From positions 1,475,001 to 1,539,000 of the forward strand of contig JAFMOC010000006.1 in assembly GCA_019802505.1 (NCBI GenBank): 64,000 bases of DNA, written 5' to 3'. The DNA comes from Corydoras sp. C115 (lineage: Eukaryota; Chordata; Actinopteri; Siluriformes; Callichthyidae). Below are positions 11,161 to 22,900 of the stretch, one piece after another. A model generated the notes under the pieces. The model was not told the origin of the DNA and did no database searches. It was given only the letters and a program-made list of their open reading frames with translations. Each line of letters starts with the position of its first letter. The stretch's first letter is position 1. The translations under genes were made by a program, and so were the position numbers.

Positions 11161-11173
11161 AAAAAGACAAATT

Positions 11174-11516
11174 CATTCATTCATTCATTATCTTCTATAT
11201 TGCTTTATCCTATATTAGGGTTGCGGGGTGGTTCCCAATGCCCATCCAGGAGAGAACGTTTCGGGCGCTGGGCAGATACACCCAGGACATGGCGCCAATC
11301 TATCGCTGGGCACACACTCACACACACAGACACGCACACAAAAACACTCTACATGGGGCAATTTGGAGAATTGACTTGATCCATGTTTTTGGACTGTGGG
11401 AGGAAACCCACGCGGACACGGGGAGAACATGGAAACTCCACCCAGATGGGGATTGGAACTGGGAATCCCTAGTGCTGAGAGGCAAACGTGCTAACCACTA
11501 AGCCACCGTGCTGCCC
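11174..11516 (-). mobile_element. tRNA-derived SINE, ATGA-tailed family, copy 2
   Basis: Reverse-orientation copy of the family at 10171. Target duplications at 11161-11173 and 11517-11529 (aaaaagMcaaatt) differ at one base. Confidence 0.88.
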
Positions 11517-11552
11517 AAAAAGCCAAATTACAGTTAGGAAATACATATAAGC

Positions 11553-12057
11553 TGTCAGCGCGGGGCGCGCTGTCCGGAAAATGGCGGTGCAGCGCGGTGT
11601 GGTGGAGAATCACAGAGCCAGGCGACCAGGTAAACAAACACAAAAGCCCTTTAATGGCTGATCGCGGGAACGCCGCTAGAAGGAGCCAAGAGCTGAATAC
11701 AACACAGGAATCGGCGCAACGGGAACGCCGCTGCGGACACGATAACTCGTACCGAAAGTACGTCGCGATAAGGCAACCGCGGAAAAGCCGCTGGATGCCG
11801 AAAGAACCATAGAAACAAATAACACCACACGAACACCCGACGTGACGTATGAGTCCTAGCAGAAGCTAGAGCTCGAACTAATGCTGACCTACTGACTGCT
11901 CAACCGGAATCCCTCAAATGGAGTCAGTAGGTCGCACGTGATCAGGTAGGACCCAATCCCTGCTCAAGGGGGTGGGTCCTACCTACGGAAGCCCGAAACG
12001 GCCGAAACCCGAAACACGGGAGGCAGGTAGGAGGGGCCCAACCCTCCCAACCTGACA
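11553..12057. repeat. Solo LTR (505 bp), GC-rich
   Basis: Bounded by TGTCAG...CTGACA (6-bp inverted ends) and perfect 5-bp duplications taagc at 11548-11552 and 12058-12062. It has no internal coding region, so it is a solo LTR left by LTR-LTR recombination. It is clearly more GC-rich than its surroundings. Its internal element is not in the window; orientation and superfamily are not determined. Confidence 0.8.
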
Positions 12058-12062
12058 TAAGC

Positions 12063-12364
12063 TGTGGAAGTGTTTTTAAGATTACTTTTCTATTGTAAGG
12101 AAAGTAAAATTACACCTTATATGGTGCCAAAAAATCATAAAGGCATGTGGTAATTCTATTAATTATTGACAGTGTTTTGGGCCTATTGTGGAAACAATCA
12201 GCATATCACTTGCCATTCCTTTTAAGAGCCTGGTGTGGTCTGACTTTGACACACTGCTATTTCAATAGTGAGGCTACCTGGACTTTTTTTCTTACTAAAA
12301 TGTTCTGTATTTAATATGCTGTAGATGTTTCCTACAAAGAGTTTCTTAGAATGGCTAAAAAAGT
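12063..12364. other. Non-coding stretch
   Basis: No feature recognised. Confidence 0.5.
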
Positions 12365-12597
12365 ATCCAGTTTGATTCCCAATACCACCAAGTACTATCA
12401 CTGAAGTAGCCTTGGACAAGGCACCTAACCCCAGTTACTCCCTCGGCATGTGTGTATGTTTCACTGCATTGATGGGTTAAATGTGGAGAACAAACTCCTT
12501 ATTGAATATAAGCATCATTGGGTATTCTGAAAGGCACTATATAAATGGAACTTATTATTATTATTATTATAAGTAGTAGTAGTAGTAGTAGTATAAT
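12365..12597 (+). mobile_element. Degraded SINE-like repeat with a (TTA)n tail
   Basis: It contains a B-box-like GTTTGATTCCC, then the phrase CCTTGGACAAGGCACCTAACC common to teleost SINE bodies, and a tail CACTATATAAATGGAAC followed by (TTA)n and (GTA)n microsatellite. The 5' head is degraded. Confidence 0.45.
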
Positions 12598-12811
12598 ATT
12601 TCCACAGGCGCCATGTATAATGATGATAATCAATGTTATTTAATTTATGCTACTTAAAGCATTGTAAGTAAATTCATTACTGGAGTATGTGGATTATATT
12701 GCCTAGATCGAAACGAGTCAATTGAAGTTCTGGTTTTAGAAAGATGTGAAAGATATCACACTTGTGAAAAATTAACCACTTGTACATATGGCTGTGTAAG
12801 AAATCCAGGTT

Positions 12812-13856
12812 CTGTCTCTGTCTCTCCGTCTCCATCTGTCACTCGCTCTCTCAGCCCCGCCTTCTAGTTCCGCTTTCGCTCCGTCATCAGGTGAGGCTGA
12901 TTATTCTGATGGGTCGTTTATCTCTATTTAACCGCTGTTTTCAGACTGAACAAACGTGAAGTATTGTCCCTGGTTTCTGCCATACATGCCGAGCGATTTT
13001 TTGCTGTTTATCCTGAATCTGTATCTGTCCGCTTCTGTCGTGTGGTTTATCTGGTCTGGGTGAGTGCGCATTTGTTTGTTTATCGTGTAGCGTCTGTGTA
13101 CTCACTTCCGTGTTTAGTGTAGCGTGTCTTTGTGTGAATGAGTGAACGTCTGTGTGCTTTTGTTGTCGCTCCCAACGTTATTTTGAGTTACCCTCTTTCT
13201 GTTTCCATCATTCACCCTGTCCCTAGAGTTCTGTGTCCCGGGAGCAATATTAGTTTTTGTCCGTCCGCACAGGTGGTTCGGCTTCGGCCGGTTGGGGCAG
13301 AGTTTGCGCTCACCCTAGCTCACCATCTGTGGGTGTCAGTGTATCCGTGTTCACTCTGACTACTAAGGTTTCGCATCTGTTTACTAACTCGCTTTCTATC
13401 GGTGAACTAACATTGTCTTCTCCAGTGTATATTAACCCTCTCGCTGTCTCCCCTCCCCTTGTTTGTTTCAGTTTCAGTTTCATCCGCTCGACGTCTTGTT
13501 CAATTCACCGACTCTCTCTCGTTTCGTTCACATTCAACACTGCTTCTTCCTTCCGGGTTTGGTCTTGCACTCTCCTTTTCATGCTTTCCTGTGTTGTCTT
13601 AGGGTTTGTTGTTTTGTCTACTAAAGACATGCATAGCCAGTGTAGGGTTCTCTTACTACAGTGTTTTTCTGATATCTCTGCTGCTTGTTTTGTTATTTTG
13701 TTCTTTTGCTCGGTGTTGTGCTCTGCCCAGTATCCCGTTACAGGTGCCATACCTCTGGTGCCTGGGTTCAGTTGGCAACAAACCAGTTACTCCCTGCTCC
13801 TCCTGCATTAACCTACCTCTGCCTTGCTTTTCAATAAACCATCATTGTTCTGCATC
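12812..13856 (+). repeat. LTR remnant of a sushi-type gypsy element
   Basis: The arrangement resembles the family C LTRs: a CCCCGCCTTCTA-type start region, a TATA box (TATTTAA, 12925) and, 33 nt on, GAAGTATTG at 12958-12966, which occurs at the same place in the family C LTRs. It also has GTGTTTAGTG...GTAGCGTGTCT-like text and an AATAAA signal at about 13829. The 3' end is cut by the repeat starting at 13857. ORFs inside (13138-13811) lack any domain. Confidence 0.6.
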
Positions 13857-14680
13857 AAGTTCAAGTTCAAGTAATTTATTTATATAGCGCTTTTTACAAC
13901 TGTACATTGTCACAAAGCAGCTTCACAGAATGAAAAGCCTTTAAACCCCCAAAGAGCAAGCCGACGCGACAGTGGCAAGAAAAAACTCCCTTTTATGTTG
14001 TTATTTAAGGAAGAAACCTTGGGAGGACCAAGACTCAGTGGGGGACTCATCCTCCTTGAGCGGCCAGGCAGCAACAACAGTGTAGGACAGCCATGTACAG
14101 ATATTAAACAAATGGAAAAACTAACAACTGGAAAACTATATGTGAGTCCATTAGGGGGCGTCCTGCAGGACCGCCTTGTAAGGTTCCATACAGTATTCAT
14201 CAGCAGAGCCATGGATGAAGGTCTCCAGGAAGCCAGTCACACCTCAAAAGAAACAGACAAGGAAGGCAGTTAAAGCTAATAATAAAGCACGGCATTTAAT
14301 TAATAAGTATTTAATTGACACAGTGCAGCATGTGACTCCGGCATCACTGACTAGAGCAGCATAACTAAAAGAGGCATATACTGCAGACTCTACATAGTTG
14401 GGATGGCGCCCCGGAACAGCATCATTTCAGCGCCACCCCCCCCCCCCCCCCCCCATTAATGATGAGGTGGGTGAAGAGGTGAAACGACAGCATACACTGA
14501 TCACAGATTACCCCCCAACACAGCCAAGTCTGAGATCTACATCTTTATCTACAGGGGATTAATTAAACGCAAGATTAAATAAATGTGTTTTTAATTTATT
14601 TTTAAATGTGCATCCACATCTCCAGACTACTCTTTCCATACAGTTCGTGACAGGCTGCTATAACACATTTAAAAAATGTT
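13857..14680 (+). repeat. Common teleost interspersed repeat (unclassified), copy 1
   Basis: It starts with an AAGT-rich run, then TTATTTATATAGCGCTTTTT, ...CACAAAGCAGCTT..., ...GGCAAGAAAAAACTCCCTT and GGAAGAAACCTTGGGAGGAC. A shorter second copy is at 22214-22445. I recognise the pattern as widespread in fish but cannot place it in a superfamily. A run of 19 C lies at 14436-14454. Confidence 0.65.
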
Positions 14681-15064
14681 TCTGTGAATATAAAAATATA
14701 CCTGTCCACAAGTATTAGCAATATACATTAATTGGACACTTTAATTAGGTACACATTTTTGTTTCTAGAATCATTGTCTAGACAATGAGGACTGGTATAC
14801 TCTGCATACTTTTTAGTCCCCATTTGTTTTCACTTATGGATGACCACAGATCGGGTTAAATTTGGTTGGTGGATGGTTCTCAGAACTGCAGTTATACAGA
14901 CGTGGTGATGTGTAATTTTCTTGCAGTGGTCCAGTCACCAGTATACTGTATAGTCAGTGTCCTGAAAGCTGTAGGCAGTGTCCTGCCCTCTTATGGTTTT
15001 GTGGGAGTCTCACAGAACTACAGCAAGCTATATGGTAAGTATAACTAATAAAATAAACAATGAG
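14681..15064. other. Non-coding stretch
   Basis: No feature recognised; a 60-residue ORF at 14866-15048 has no signature. Confidence 0.5.
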
Positions 15065-16158
15065 CAGAGGTGGAAAGTAACAAAGTAAATGTACTCCGTT
15101 ACTGTACTTAAGTCATTTGTTTTTAGGTATCTGTACTTTACTTGAGTATTTCTTTCACTTAATACTTATTACCTCTACTCACTTCATTTTAAAAGAAATA
15201 CCTAACTAAGTTTCTAACACAGGTTTGATTATTTTGTTTTATTTTGACTACATTTATTTATAGGTCGATTTTATTGCTTTAGTTATGTATGTTTTAATGT
15301 GCTCATGGAGCTAATATAGTTAAAATTGGAATCCTTCTGGGTGTTAAATGGGTGAGGCAGGATGGGGAAGTGGAGTCACAATTGGATGAGTGACAAGCAA
15401 GGACCAATAAGAAAAACTAAGTGGGAAATAGATTAGAAAATGAAGTCCAGCACTATTAATAGTATTTATTCATTGTCTGAAAAACACCAGCATGCATGGC
15501 TATTGAGAATTCTTTTGTGTCTGCCAAAGAAGCAAGAGCTCATGGCATTTAAGAATTCACAGTCAAATTTGAAATAGCACATTGAAGGAAGTGAGCTATT
15601 ATGTATTTTAGATTAGGTTAGATTAGGTTTCAAATAGTTAATACATTTTATTTGCTGAAATTCTTTAGCCGGTGTTCTGATGAGTTGTGCTACCTTGTTG
15701 AAATGTGCTGCCATGGTATTATTATATGTACAGTTATATATGTACAGTTGATTAAATAAAACAGCAGTTCTAAATTCTAAACGAGCCCCAAGCTCTGCTG
15801 ATTAATGTTAAAATGTAAAGCAGATGGAATGGATGATCTTTTATATTAATTAGCTTACTTTTGATTTAATTATCCACTTTATAATTGTGTTCATATAAAA
15901 TGAAGAATATTAAACAAAAGCAGTTTACTGAATGTTTTTATGTGATAGTTCTTGTGCACCTTCGATAAAAAAAAAAAAAAGAAAAAACCCTGTTGAAATA
16001 TTATTAGAAGTGATTTTTAAATAAATACTTTTAATTTTTACTTTAAATACAAAGTTTAACACTTTAAATTTTAATCATACTTCAACTGTTTTAATTGTTT
16101 TACAGTATTCCTAGTACTTTTTCTTAAGTAAGGGATTTTAGTACTTTTGCTACCTCTG
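15065..16158. mobile_element. hAT-like non-autonomous DNA transposon (MITE)
   Basis: The left end CAGAGGTGGAAAGTAAC and right end GTACTTTTGCTACCTCTG form imperfect terminal inverted repeats. The subterminal repeats of GTACTTTACTTGAGTA and CTTAAGTAAGGG type are typical of a fish hAT-related family. The 8-bp flanks (acaatgag, agaaggag) match only partly. No transposase ORF lies inside. Confidence 0.65.
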
Positions 16159-17576
16159 AGAAGGAGTATATACACAAAAAGTTGTACCTGATAAACTGGC
16201 CTATGGGGTGTATATCATTTTATTTAGGTAAAACATTTAGTTCCCCACTCAGAAGATCTATCTGAAAATATAAACCTTAGTTCCCCCCAATAATGAAATG
16301 AAACTGACCCCCTTGGGCCCACATTTAGTAAAAAAAAGACATCAGTGTGGCTTCTGTGGTAATTATTAAAGTTACCATCATTAAAATTCCTTTCATTTTA
16401 TTGTGTATGTTTTTTTTATTAAAAAGGTACTGAAGTTTAAGAATTATATTATAAATAAACATCCCAGACCTTCAGCACAGTATGACAAATTATGGCTGTC
16501 GTAATAGTAAACCAGTGCTATAAGTTGTCAAAACAAGCATGCAGAAGGTAAGCTCAGACACCCTGCGGTAGATCTTCAAACCAGTTATGTTATTTTGTCT
16601 CTACCAATTTGTGCAAGCCAAAAACATGTACAGGGTAGTATTTTTCCCAAAAATATGATAAAGTATCTCCCTCAACTGCTTTCAAAACCATCTTATTTAA
16701 GGCCAAATGGTCTGTGGTGGTTTCATCTTATTTTCAACCACAGTGTCACTGTTCTGAAGCAAGATTTTCATCAGCCCACTACAAAGTGTCCCTGTTGTTA
16801 TGCTGAATACATCTGTGAAGTCTGAATGGAGCTGGGATTATTGAAAATCACTAAATTGCTTGGAATTTAGAATCAACAGAAGCATTTCACACACATCTTT
16901 TAAATGTTACCAAACTGTGATATAGTCCATGCTAAGACATCTGAGACATTAATGTAGAACTTGGCTTAATAAAAATAACTTGTTGGAATGTAAGATCAAC
17001 AGGGGGACACCACATGAGCCTTTTTAATACTAGCTTAAATGTGAGACGTTTTTTTTTTTTTTTTTTTTTAACAAAATAGCAACATAACAGCCATTCTTAA
17101 AATTGGGATTTTAAAAAATGCTCAACAATTCTTAAACTAAAAAGTTGAATAAAGAGCTAGTTTACTGAAATTTATATTTAAATGGAGAAAAGTAAAGGTA
17201 AAGGGTAAATTTTAACTTACATATGTTGCATGAGATCATATTTCATGATGGAAATTTGCTCAAATGTGCATATGCTTTACTATATTCTTCTTTACACAAC
17301 ACTAATGCTCTTTAATATAACTATGTAGACAAGTGAAGGCCACAAAAGTAAATATTGTATATAAAAGTTACGTCTGCTCCCTTAAGAACACATTGTTTTC
17401 CTGAAAGTACACTTATCCATTGTATTCTGAGAGAGTAGAAGCCCCTGCAAACATAGTGAAAACATACAAAATTTGTTATATTCCCACTTCCTTTCCCTAC
17501 AACCATGGCATTTTTTTTTTGACATCACAGGTGCTTCCTGAAAAGGCATTGCACATCAGCTAGTATCATATAGGCT
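16159..17576. other. Non-coding AT-rich stretch
   Basis: I see a T-rich run at 17050-17070 and no gene. The ORFs at 16595-16825 and 17321-17506 carry no domain. Confidence 0.55.
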
Positions 17577-17651
17577 TGTTACGATGGGGAGATAATAGGA
17601 GCCAAGATACAGGGGAGGAATGGCAGGGTGACAGATGCCACTAAAACGGCG

Positions 17652-17729
<78 letters not shown>

Positions 17730-18418
17730 TATACAAACACACACTGTATATATGGATGTATAGATATATAGGAGTATAAAATATGTAATAATAATATATA
17801 TTTATATATAATTAGGAGTATATATATATTAATGCCAATTAATAACCGGCACTCCCGCGGCGCACTGGGAGTTACGCACAAAACGTCCCGACCGAGGTTC
17901 GAACCGGCGGGCTGTGACGTACGAGCCGCCGAACCAACCCGATGCGCCACCTAGGCTTGACGGAAGCGAGCACGAGGAGCATCTTCCCTGATCCCCTACT
18001 CTAAACCCGAACGCTGTGCTCTCGAGCACCCTGCTGCCTCCGCGGATGAGCGGCGTTCGACCGGACACGTTATCTGCACACAATAATAATGTACACACAG
18101 GGTAGAAGTGATCGCGATATTGCCCCAGGGCATACCCCGGCAACCAATATCATAGGACAGTTGGAATACAATATAAGAAGAGGGCCCAATGTAAATTAAC
18201 GATGGGCATAACTCCCTCGACCACACACTGCGCGTGAAAAAGGCGACGGTGTGGCGAAGAAGCGCCGCCACAGGCCGTGTTAAATAAGGATGCTGGCAGC
18301 TGGGTCTCGTCAGACCTGATTGCTGCTGCGCTTCCTGGGAGTTGGAGTTTTACTCCTGACGCGGCGGGATGGCGGCGTGCGTCTCTGTCGCCCCCCTGTG
18401 GCGACACGGCCTGTGACA
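17577..18418 (-). repeat. Element A 3' LTR
   Basis: The minus strand begins TGTCACAGGCC at 18418 and ends ATCGTAACA at 17577. A TATA box (TTATTTAA) lies at 18280-18287. The predicted transcript start about 32 nt later reads GCCACACCGT (18246-18255). A long (AT)n array lies at 17651-17722. Confidence 0.85.
17651..17722. repeat. (AT)n microsatellite in element A LTR
   Basis: Pure TA dinucleotide run; its counterparts in the other LTR are at 20453-20511 and 21714-21772. Confidence 0.95.
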
Positions 18419-19655
18419 GTACCCCCCCCTCTAGGGGCGGCTCCTGACGACCCCATTCCAGCAGCCCGGTTGCATCTGAACTCCCGGATGAGTTCGGGGT
18501 CTAGGATGTTGCAGGCCGGAACCCAGGAGCGTTCCTCTGGGCCATAGCCCTCCCAGTCGACTAGGTACTGGTTGGAGCCCTGGACCTTTCGGGAGTCCAG
18601 CAACCCTCGCACAGTGTATGCAGGGCCCCCTGCGACAGTTCGTGGGGGAGGTGGCGAAGTCTGCAGTGCCGAGGTCTGACATAAATAGGGCTTGAGTCTG
18701 GACACGTGGAACGTGGGGTGTATCTTCATTGCCGAAGGCAATTCCAACCTATATGTGACCGGGTTGAAGCGTCGGACTACCTTGAATGGTCCCACATATT
18801 TTGGCGCCAGCTTGCCGGCTCGCCCCTTCAGGGGAATGTCGCGGGAGGACAACCAGACCCTTTGACCTGGGCGATTTGAGGGTCCTGACTGCCGTTTGCG
18901 ATCTGCCTTGCGTCGCATGGTTTCCACGCTTGCCTTCAAGATGGCCCGAGCCTTGCACCAAGTACGGCGGCAACGACGCACGTACTGTTGGGCTGCAGGA
19001 ACTCCTACCTCAGCCTCCTGGTCAGGGAACATGGGTGCAGGGTACCCAAATTGGCATTCGAATGGGGACATGCCAATTGCTGAATGCCACAGAGTGTTAT
19101 GCGCATATTCAGCCCAAGGTAGAAGCTCTGCCCAAGAGGTAGGATGGTCGGCCGTGAGGCACCGGAGCATACGGCCTAGCTCCTGGTTGAGCCTTTCTGT
19201 CTGGCCGTTGGATTCCGGGTGAAACCCAGATGACAGGCTTACAGTGGCCCCCAAGGATTGCCCGAATGCCTTCCAGAACCGGCTGGCGAATTGAGGGCCC
19301 TGGTCGGAGACTATGTCTCGAGGAATCCCATGGGCCCGGACCACATGTTGGACTAGGAGGTCCGCTATCTCCTTGGCATTGGGCAACTTGGGTAGAGCCA
19401 CGAATTTGCTCACCTTGGAGAACCTGTCTACCAGCACCAGGATAACTGTGTTGTTTTTGGACGGCGGCAACCCTGTTATAAAATCTAGGGCGATGTGTGA
19501 CCACGGCCGCGAGGGAAATGGGAGAGGGCGTAATAGCCCAGGGGTGCGCCCCCGGGGGGTCTTGCTGCGAGCACACGTTTCACATGCTGCCACAAACTCT
19601 CGGACGGAGCTCTCCATCCCTGGCCACCAAAACCTGCGTTGCAGGAACGTGTGCG
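18310..19655 (-). pseudogene. pol: Element A integrase with C-terminal chromodomain (Pol remnant)
   Basis: The open frame begins inside the integrase zinc region (TFLQRRFWWPGM, then CETCARSK) and keeps the catalytic pattern D (ALDFITGLPPS), D (IVSDQGPQFASRFW), E (HPESNGQTERLNQ). It then has a GPY/F-like module (KLAPKYVGPFKVV) and a chromodomain (YTVRGLLDSRKVQGSNQYLV, DWEGYGPEERSWVPACNIL). Chromodomains guide integration to marked chromatin in chromoviruses. The frame reads on through the PPT into the LTR. The upstream half of Pol is deleted, so it cannot work alone. Confidence 0.88.
18419..18433 (-). other. Element A polypurine tract
   Basis: The minus strand reads AGAGGGGGGGTAC directly before the LTR start TGTCAC. 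Confidence 0.75.
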
Positions 19656-20369
19656 ATTGGCCCTTTCCCTGGCGCGTTGTCGCAGACGTGTGTCTACGCG
19701 AATGCACATTTCGTACATATCCATAAGACGGGTAGGCAGGTCCCGAGTCGCAAGCTCGTCCTTCATACGCTCACTGAGGCCTTGGTGGAAGATGCCTAGC
19801 AAGGAGCCTTCGCACCACCTGCTCTCCGCAGCCAGGGTGCGGAACTCAAGCACGTAATCCGAGGCAGATCGCATCCCCAGGGTTAGGGAGAGTAAGCGCG
19901 GGCCGGTTTCACGCCCCTCCCTGGGGTTGTAAAAGGTCTGCCGGATTGCCTGACGGAAAGTTTGTTCCGTGGCACACTCACTGGCTTCTGTCTCCCACAG
20001 AGCGTTGGCCCAGGTTAAGGCTTTGCCAGTTAGTAAAGAGATCATGAAAGCTACCTTAGAACACTCTGTGGGAAACCTAGAAGGCTGTTGTTCGATAGCC
20101 AGTGAGCATTGGAGCAGGAATCCCCTGCATCGCTCTGCCTCCCCAGCAAACCTTTCTGGGGTGGCAATCTGCGCGTCCGAACCCCTGGGGAGGAGTCCAG
20201 ATGCCCCCAACCTAGATGGTGATTCAGGTTTGGGAACAGCCTTGGCATGCTGTTCTGCAATCAAGGTCAGCTGCTGCATTATTTGTTGCAGGAGCTGTTC
20301 ATGGCGGCCGATGGCTGCCCCCTGGAGCTGCAAAGCCTCCCTAATAGGCGGGTCCCCTGCTGGTTCCAT
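19655..20369 (-). pseudogene. gag: Element A Gag, C-terminally truncated
   Basis: The ATG at 20369 lies only 18 nt after the LTR end. The protein has a predicted N-terminal helix (GAAIGRHEQLLQQIMQQL) and the sushi-type Gag core (CRGFLLQCSLAIEQQPSRFP, GKALTWANALWE, YVLEFRTLAAESRWCEGSLL). It breaks at ...RQRARERANRTR, where integrase sequence in another frame begins. No zinc knuckle remains. Confidence 0.85.
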
Positions 20370-20374
20370 CTTTG

Positions 20375-20384
20375 GCCACGCCGT
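20375..20384 (-). promoter_or_regulatory. Element A putative self-priming site
   Basis: Two bases after the LTR the minus strand reads ACGGCGTGGC. It pairs at 9 of 10 positions with GCCACACCGT, the predicted 5' end of the transcript (18246-18255). There is no TGG-type tRNA site. Confidence 0.6.
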
Positions 20385-20450
20385 ACTGTTACAATGGGGG
20401 GATAATAGGAGCCAAAATAATGGCAGCGTGACAGATGCCACTAAAACGGC

Positions 20451-20511
<61 letters not shown>

Positions 20512-20514
<3 letters not shown>

Positions 20515-21710
20515 TCACCGGGCACTTTATTAGGTACAACCCCCTTGGACCCCCTTTTGCCTTCCGAACTGCCTCAATTCTTCGTGGCATAGATTCAACA
20601 AGGTGCTGGAAGCATTCCTCAGAGAGTTTGGTCCATATTGACATGATGGCATCACACAGTTGCCGCAGATTTGTCGGCTGCACATCCATGATGCGAATCC
20701 CCCATTCCATCACATCCCAAAGATGCTCTATTGGATTGAGATCTGGTGACTGTGGAGGCCATTTGAGTACAGTGAACTCATTGTCATGTTCAAGAAACCA
20801 GTCTGAGATGATTCCAGCTTTATGACATGGCGCATTATCCTGCTGAAAGTAGCCATCAGATGTTGGGTACATTGTGGATGGACATGGTCAGCAACAATAC
20901 TCAGGTAGGCTGTGACGTTGCAACGATGCTCAATTGGTACCAAGGGGCCCAAAGAGTGCCAAGAAAATATTCCCCACACCATGACACCACCACCACCATC
21001 CTGAACCGTTGATCCAAGGCAGGATGGATCCATGCTTTCATGTTGTTGACGCAAAATTCTGACCCTACCATCCGAATATCGCAGCAGAAATCGAGACTCA
21101 TCAGACCAGGCAACGTTTTTCCAATCTTCTATTGGCCAATTTCGATGAGCTTGTGCAAATTGTAGCCTCAGTTTCCTGTTCTTAGCTGAAAGGAGTGGCA
21201 CCCGGGGTGGTCTTCTGCTGCTGTAGCCCATCTGCCTCAAAGGTCGACGTACTGTGCGTTCAGAGATGCTCTTACGCCTACCTTGGTTGTAACGGGTGGC
21301 TATTTGAGTCACTGTTGCCTTTCTATCAGCTCGAACCAGTCTGGCCATTCTCCTCTGACCTCTGGCATCAACAAGGCATTTCTGCCCACAGAACTGCCGC
21401 TCACTGGATGTTTTTTCTTTTTCGGACCATTCTCTGTAAACCCTAGAGATGGTTGTGCATGAAAATCCCAGCAGATCAGCAGTTTTTTGAAATATTCAGA
21501 CCAGCCCTTCTGGCACCAACAACCATGCCACATTCAAAGGCACTCTAATCACCTTTCTTCCCCATACTGATGCTCGTTTTGAACTGCAGGAGATTGTCTT
21601 GACCATGTCTACATGCCTAAATGCACTGAGTTGCCGCCATGTGATTGGCTGATTAGAAATTAAGTATTAACGAGCAGTTGGACAGGTGTACCTAATAAAG
21701 TGGCCGGTGA

Positions 21711-21713
<3 letters not shown>
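20512..21713 (-). mobile_element. Tc1/mariner transposon (DD36E-type spacing)
   Basis: The inverted ends CACTCACCGGGCACTTTATT and, at the right, AATAAAGTGGCCGGTGAGTG are flanked by TA on both sides. Total length 1,202 bp, normal for an autonomous Tc1/mariner element. It landed in the (AT)n array of the element A LTR, an all-TA target. Confidence 0.93.
20530..21567 (-). pseudogene. Tc1/mariner transposase, broken
   Basis: A helix-turn-helix region (TVTQIATRYNQGRRKSISER) is followed by the catalytic triad: D in AWSDESRF, D in YFQQDNAPCHKA, and E in SPDLNPIEHLW. Counting gives 36 residues between the second Asp and the Glu, unlike the usual 34 of Tc1. A frameshift near 20870-20885 separates the two Asp residues. 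The first codons (ATG near 21567) are followed by stops, so the N-terminus is also broken. Confidence 0.85.
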
Positions 21714-21789
<76 letters not shown>

Positions 21790-21854
21790 TGGATGTATAG
21801 ATATATAGCAGTATAAAATATGTAATAATAATATATATTTATATATAATTAGGA

Positions 21855-21857
<3 letters not shown>

Positions 21858-21924
<67 letters not shown>
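21858..21924. repeat. (AT)n microsatellite
   Basis: TA run in the element A 5' LTR, much longer than the matching position in the 3' LTR (17818-17828). Confidence 0.95.
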
Positions 21925-21928
<4 letters not shown>

Positions 21929-22213
21929 GCCAATTAATAATCGGCACTCCCGCGGCACGCTGGGAGTTACGCACAAAACGTCCCGACCGAGGTTCGAACC
22001 AGCCTCTTATTCAAAATCAATACAAGCACCTGTATGATGATAAAGAGTAGAAGGTCAAATCACTAGAACTACATATCAAAGCCCTCCTAGAATGTCTCAA
22101 CATACCCAAAATATCCTCCAAATGTCCTCTGATTCCAATCCTGGGAAAGCATTATGCCAAAGGAAAACTTTAGTCTAGCCAGATTTACAAAGCAAGTTAC
22201 TCAGAAAACAATA

Positions 22214-22445
22214 TAAGTAAGTAAGTTATTTATTTATATAGCGCTTTTTACAACAGTACATTGTCACAAAGCAGCTTTACAGAATGAAAAGCCTTTAAAC
22301 CCCCAAAGAGCAAGCCGAAGCGACAGTGGCAAGAAAAAACTCCCTTTTATGTTGTTATTTAAGGAAGAAACCTTGGGAGGACCAAGACTCAGTAGGGAAC
22401 TCATCCTCCTTGAGCAGCCAGGCAGCAACAACAATGTAGGACAGC
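22214..22445 (+). repeat. Common teleost interspersed repeat, copy 2
   Basis: Shares TTATTTATATAGCGCTTTTT, CACAAAGCAGCTT, GGCAAGAAAAAACTCCC and CTTGGGAGGACC with 13857-14100; truncated after about 230 bp. Confidence 0.7.
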
Positions 22446-22736
22446 TACTTTTCATGGAAAAGTTAATATAAAATATGTTTGTCATAATCATAATCATTTC
22501 TTGTGATTATTTGACAGGATTTTTAGTTTTAAATTGTAAGTGTATTTAATTTAATTTAATTACAATGCAAGAACAAAACAATTAAACAAAGATTTAGAAT
22601 AATTATAATTTTGATCAGGACATCGGTAATAACTGACTGGGCCTCGGGCCACTTCATGTTCAACAAATTGGGCCCCGAGGTCAAAAAGGTTAAGAACCCC
22701 TGCTCTACACTGTCAAACCACAATGCAAAGCTAATA
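22446..22736. other. Non-coding stretch with a possible hAT end
   Basis: The phrase GTTAAGAACCCCTGCTCTAC at about 22689-22708 resembles the CAGGGGTTCTTAACC end of some hAT elements. No partner end is seen. Confidence 0.3.
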
Positions 22737-22900
22737 TGGCAGGAAGAATGCCGTTGTAACACATCAAACAAATTTTAAACTACAGCTAAACAGAATCACC
22801 ACCAAATATCTTTTAAAGAGACACAATCAAACAGTATTAACGAGATGCCATATAGGACATACAGCCTTGAAACACATACACCTTCTACTCGGGAGCAATC
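22737..22900 (+). mobile_element. LINE C-terminal fragment (I/Jockey-like), degraded
   Basis: Conceptual translation gives WQEECRC..., then VLTRCHIGHTALKHIHLL, the pattern at the end of the RNase H-bearing LINE ORF2s (LTRxRIGHTxLTHxxLL). Stops and shifts are present. Confidence 0.45.

Larger units (their letters stand above)
17577..22000 (-). mobile_element. Chromodomain Ty3/gypsy element A (sushi-type), internally deleted
   Basis: Minus-strand order: partial 5' LTR (20387-22000, itself interrupted by a Tc1/mariner copy), gag, integrase with chromodomain, PPT, 3' LTR (17577-18418). Zinc knuckle, protease, RT and RNase H are missing: gag joins integrase near 19655. The 5' LTR stops at about 22000 and so lacks its promoter end. 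Confidence 0.88.
20387..22000 (-). repeat. Element A 5' LTR, partial and interrupted
   Basis: It shares TGTTAC.ATGGGG.GATAATAGG and all following landmarks with 17577-17908, ending at GGTTCGAACC (21991-22000), where similarity stops. A 1,202-bp Tc1/mariner element sits in its (AT)n array. The U3/promoter part is missing. Confidence 0.85.

Noticed and set aside
13138..13887. ORFs of 73-184 residues
   Set aside because: They fall within an LTR remnant with TATA and polyadenylation signals; composition is not protein-like.
16595..16825. 76-residue ORF
   Set aside because: No family signature, AT-rich surroundings, length expected by chance.
18310..19655. Host chromodomain gene
   Set aside because: The chromodomain is fused to integrase and sits before a PPT and LTR, so it belongs to a chromovirus.
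18431..19726. Several overlapping ORFs on both strands
   Set aside because: Shadow frames of the integrase; only the frame with D, D, E and chromodomain is real.
20441..20600. Poly-Tyr/Ile ORF tails
   Set aside because: Translation of (AT)n microsatellite.
22001..22150. Possible L1 ORF2 segment (LHIKALLECLNIPKIS)
   Set aside because: Only a weak likeness to L1 linker sequence; too short to call.
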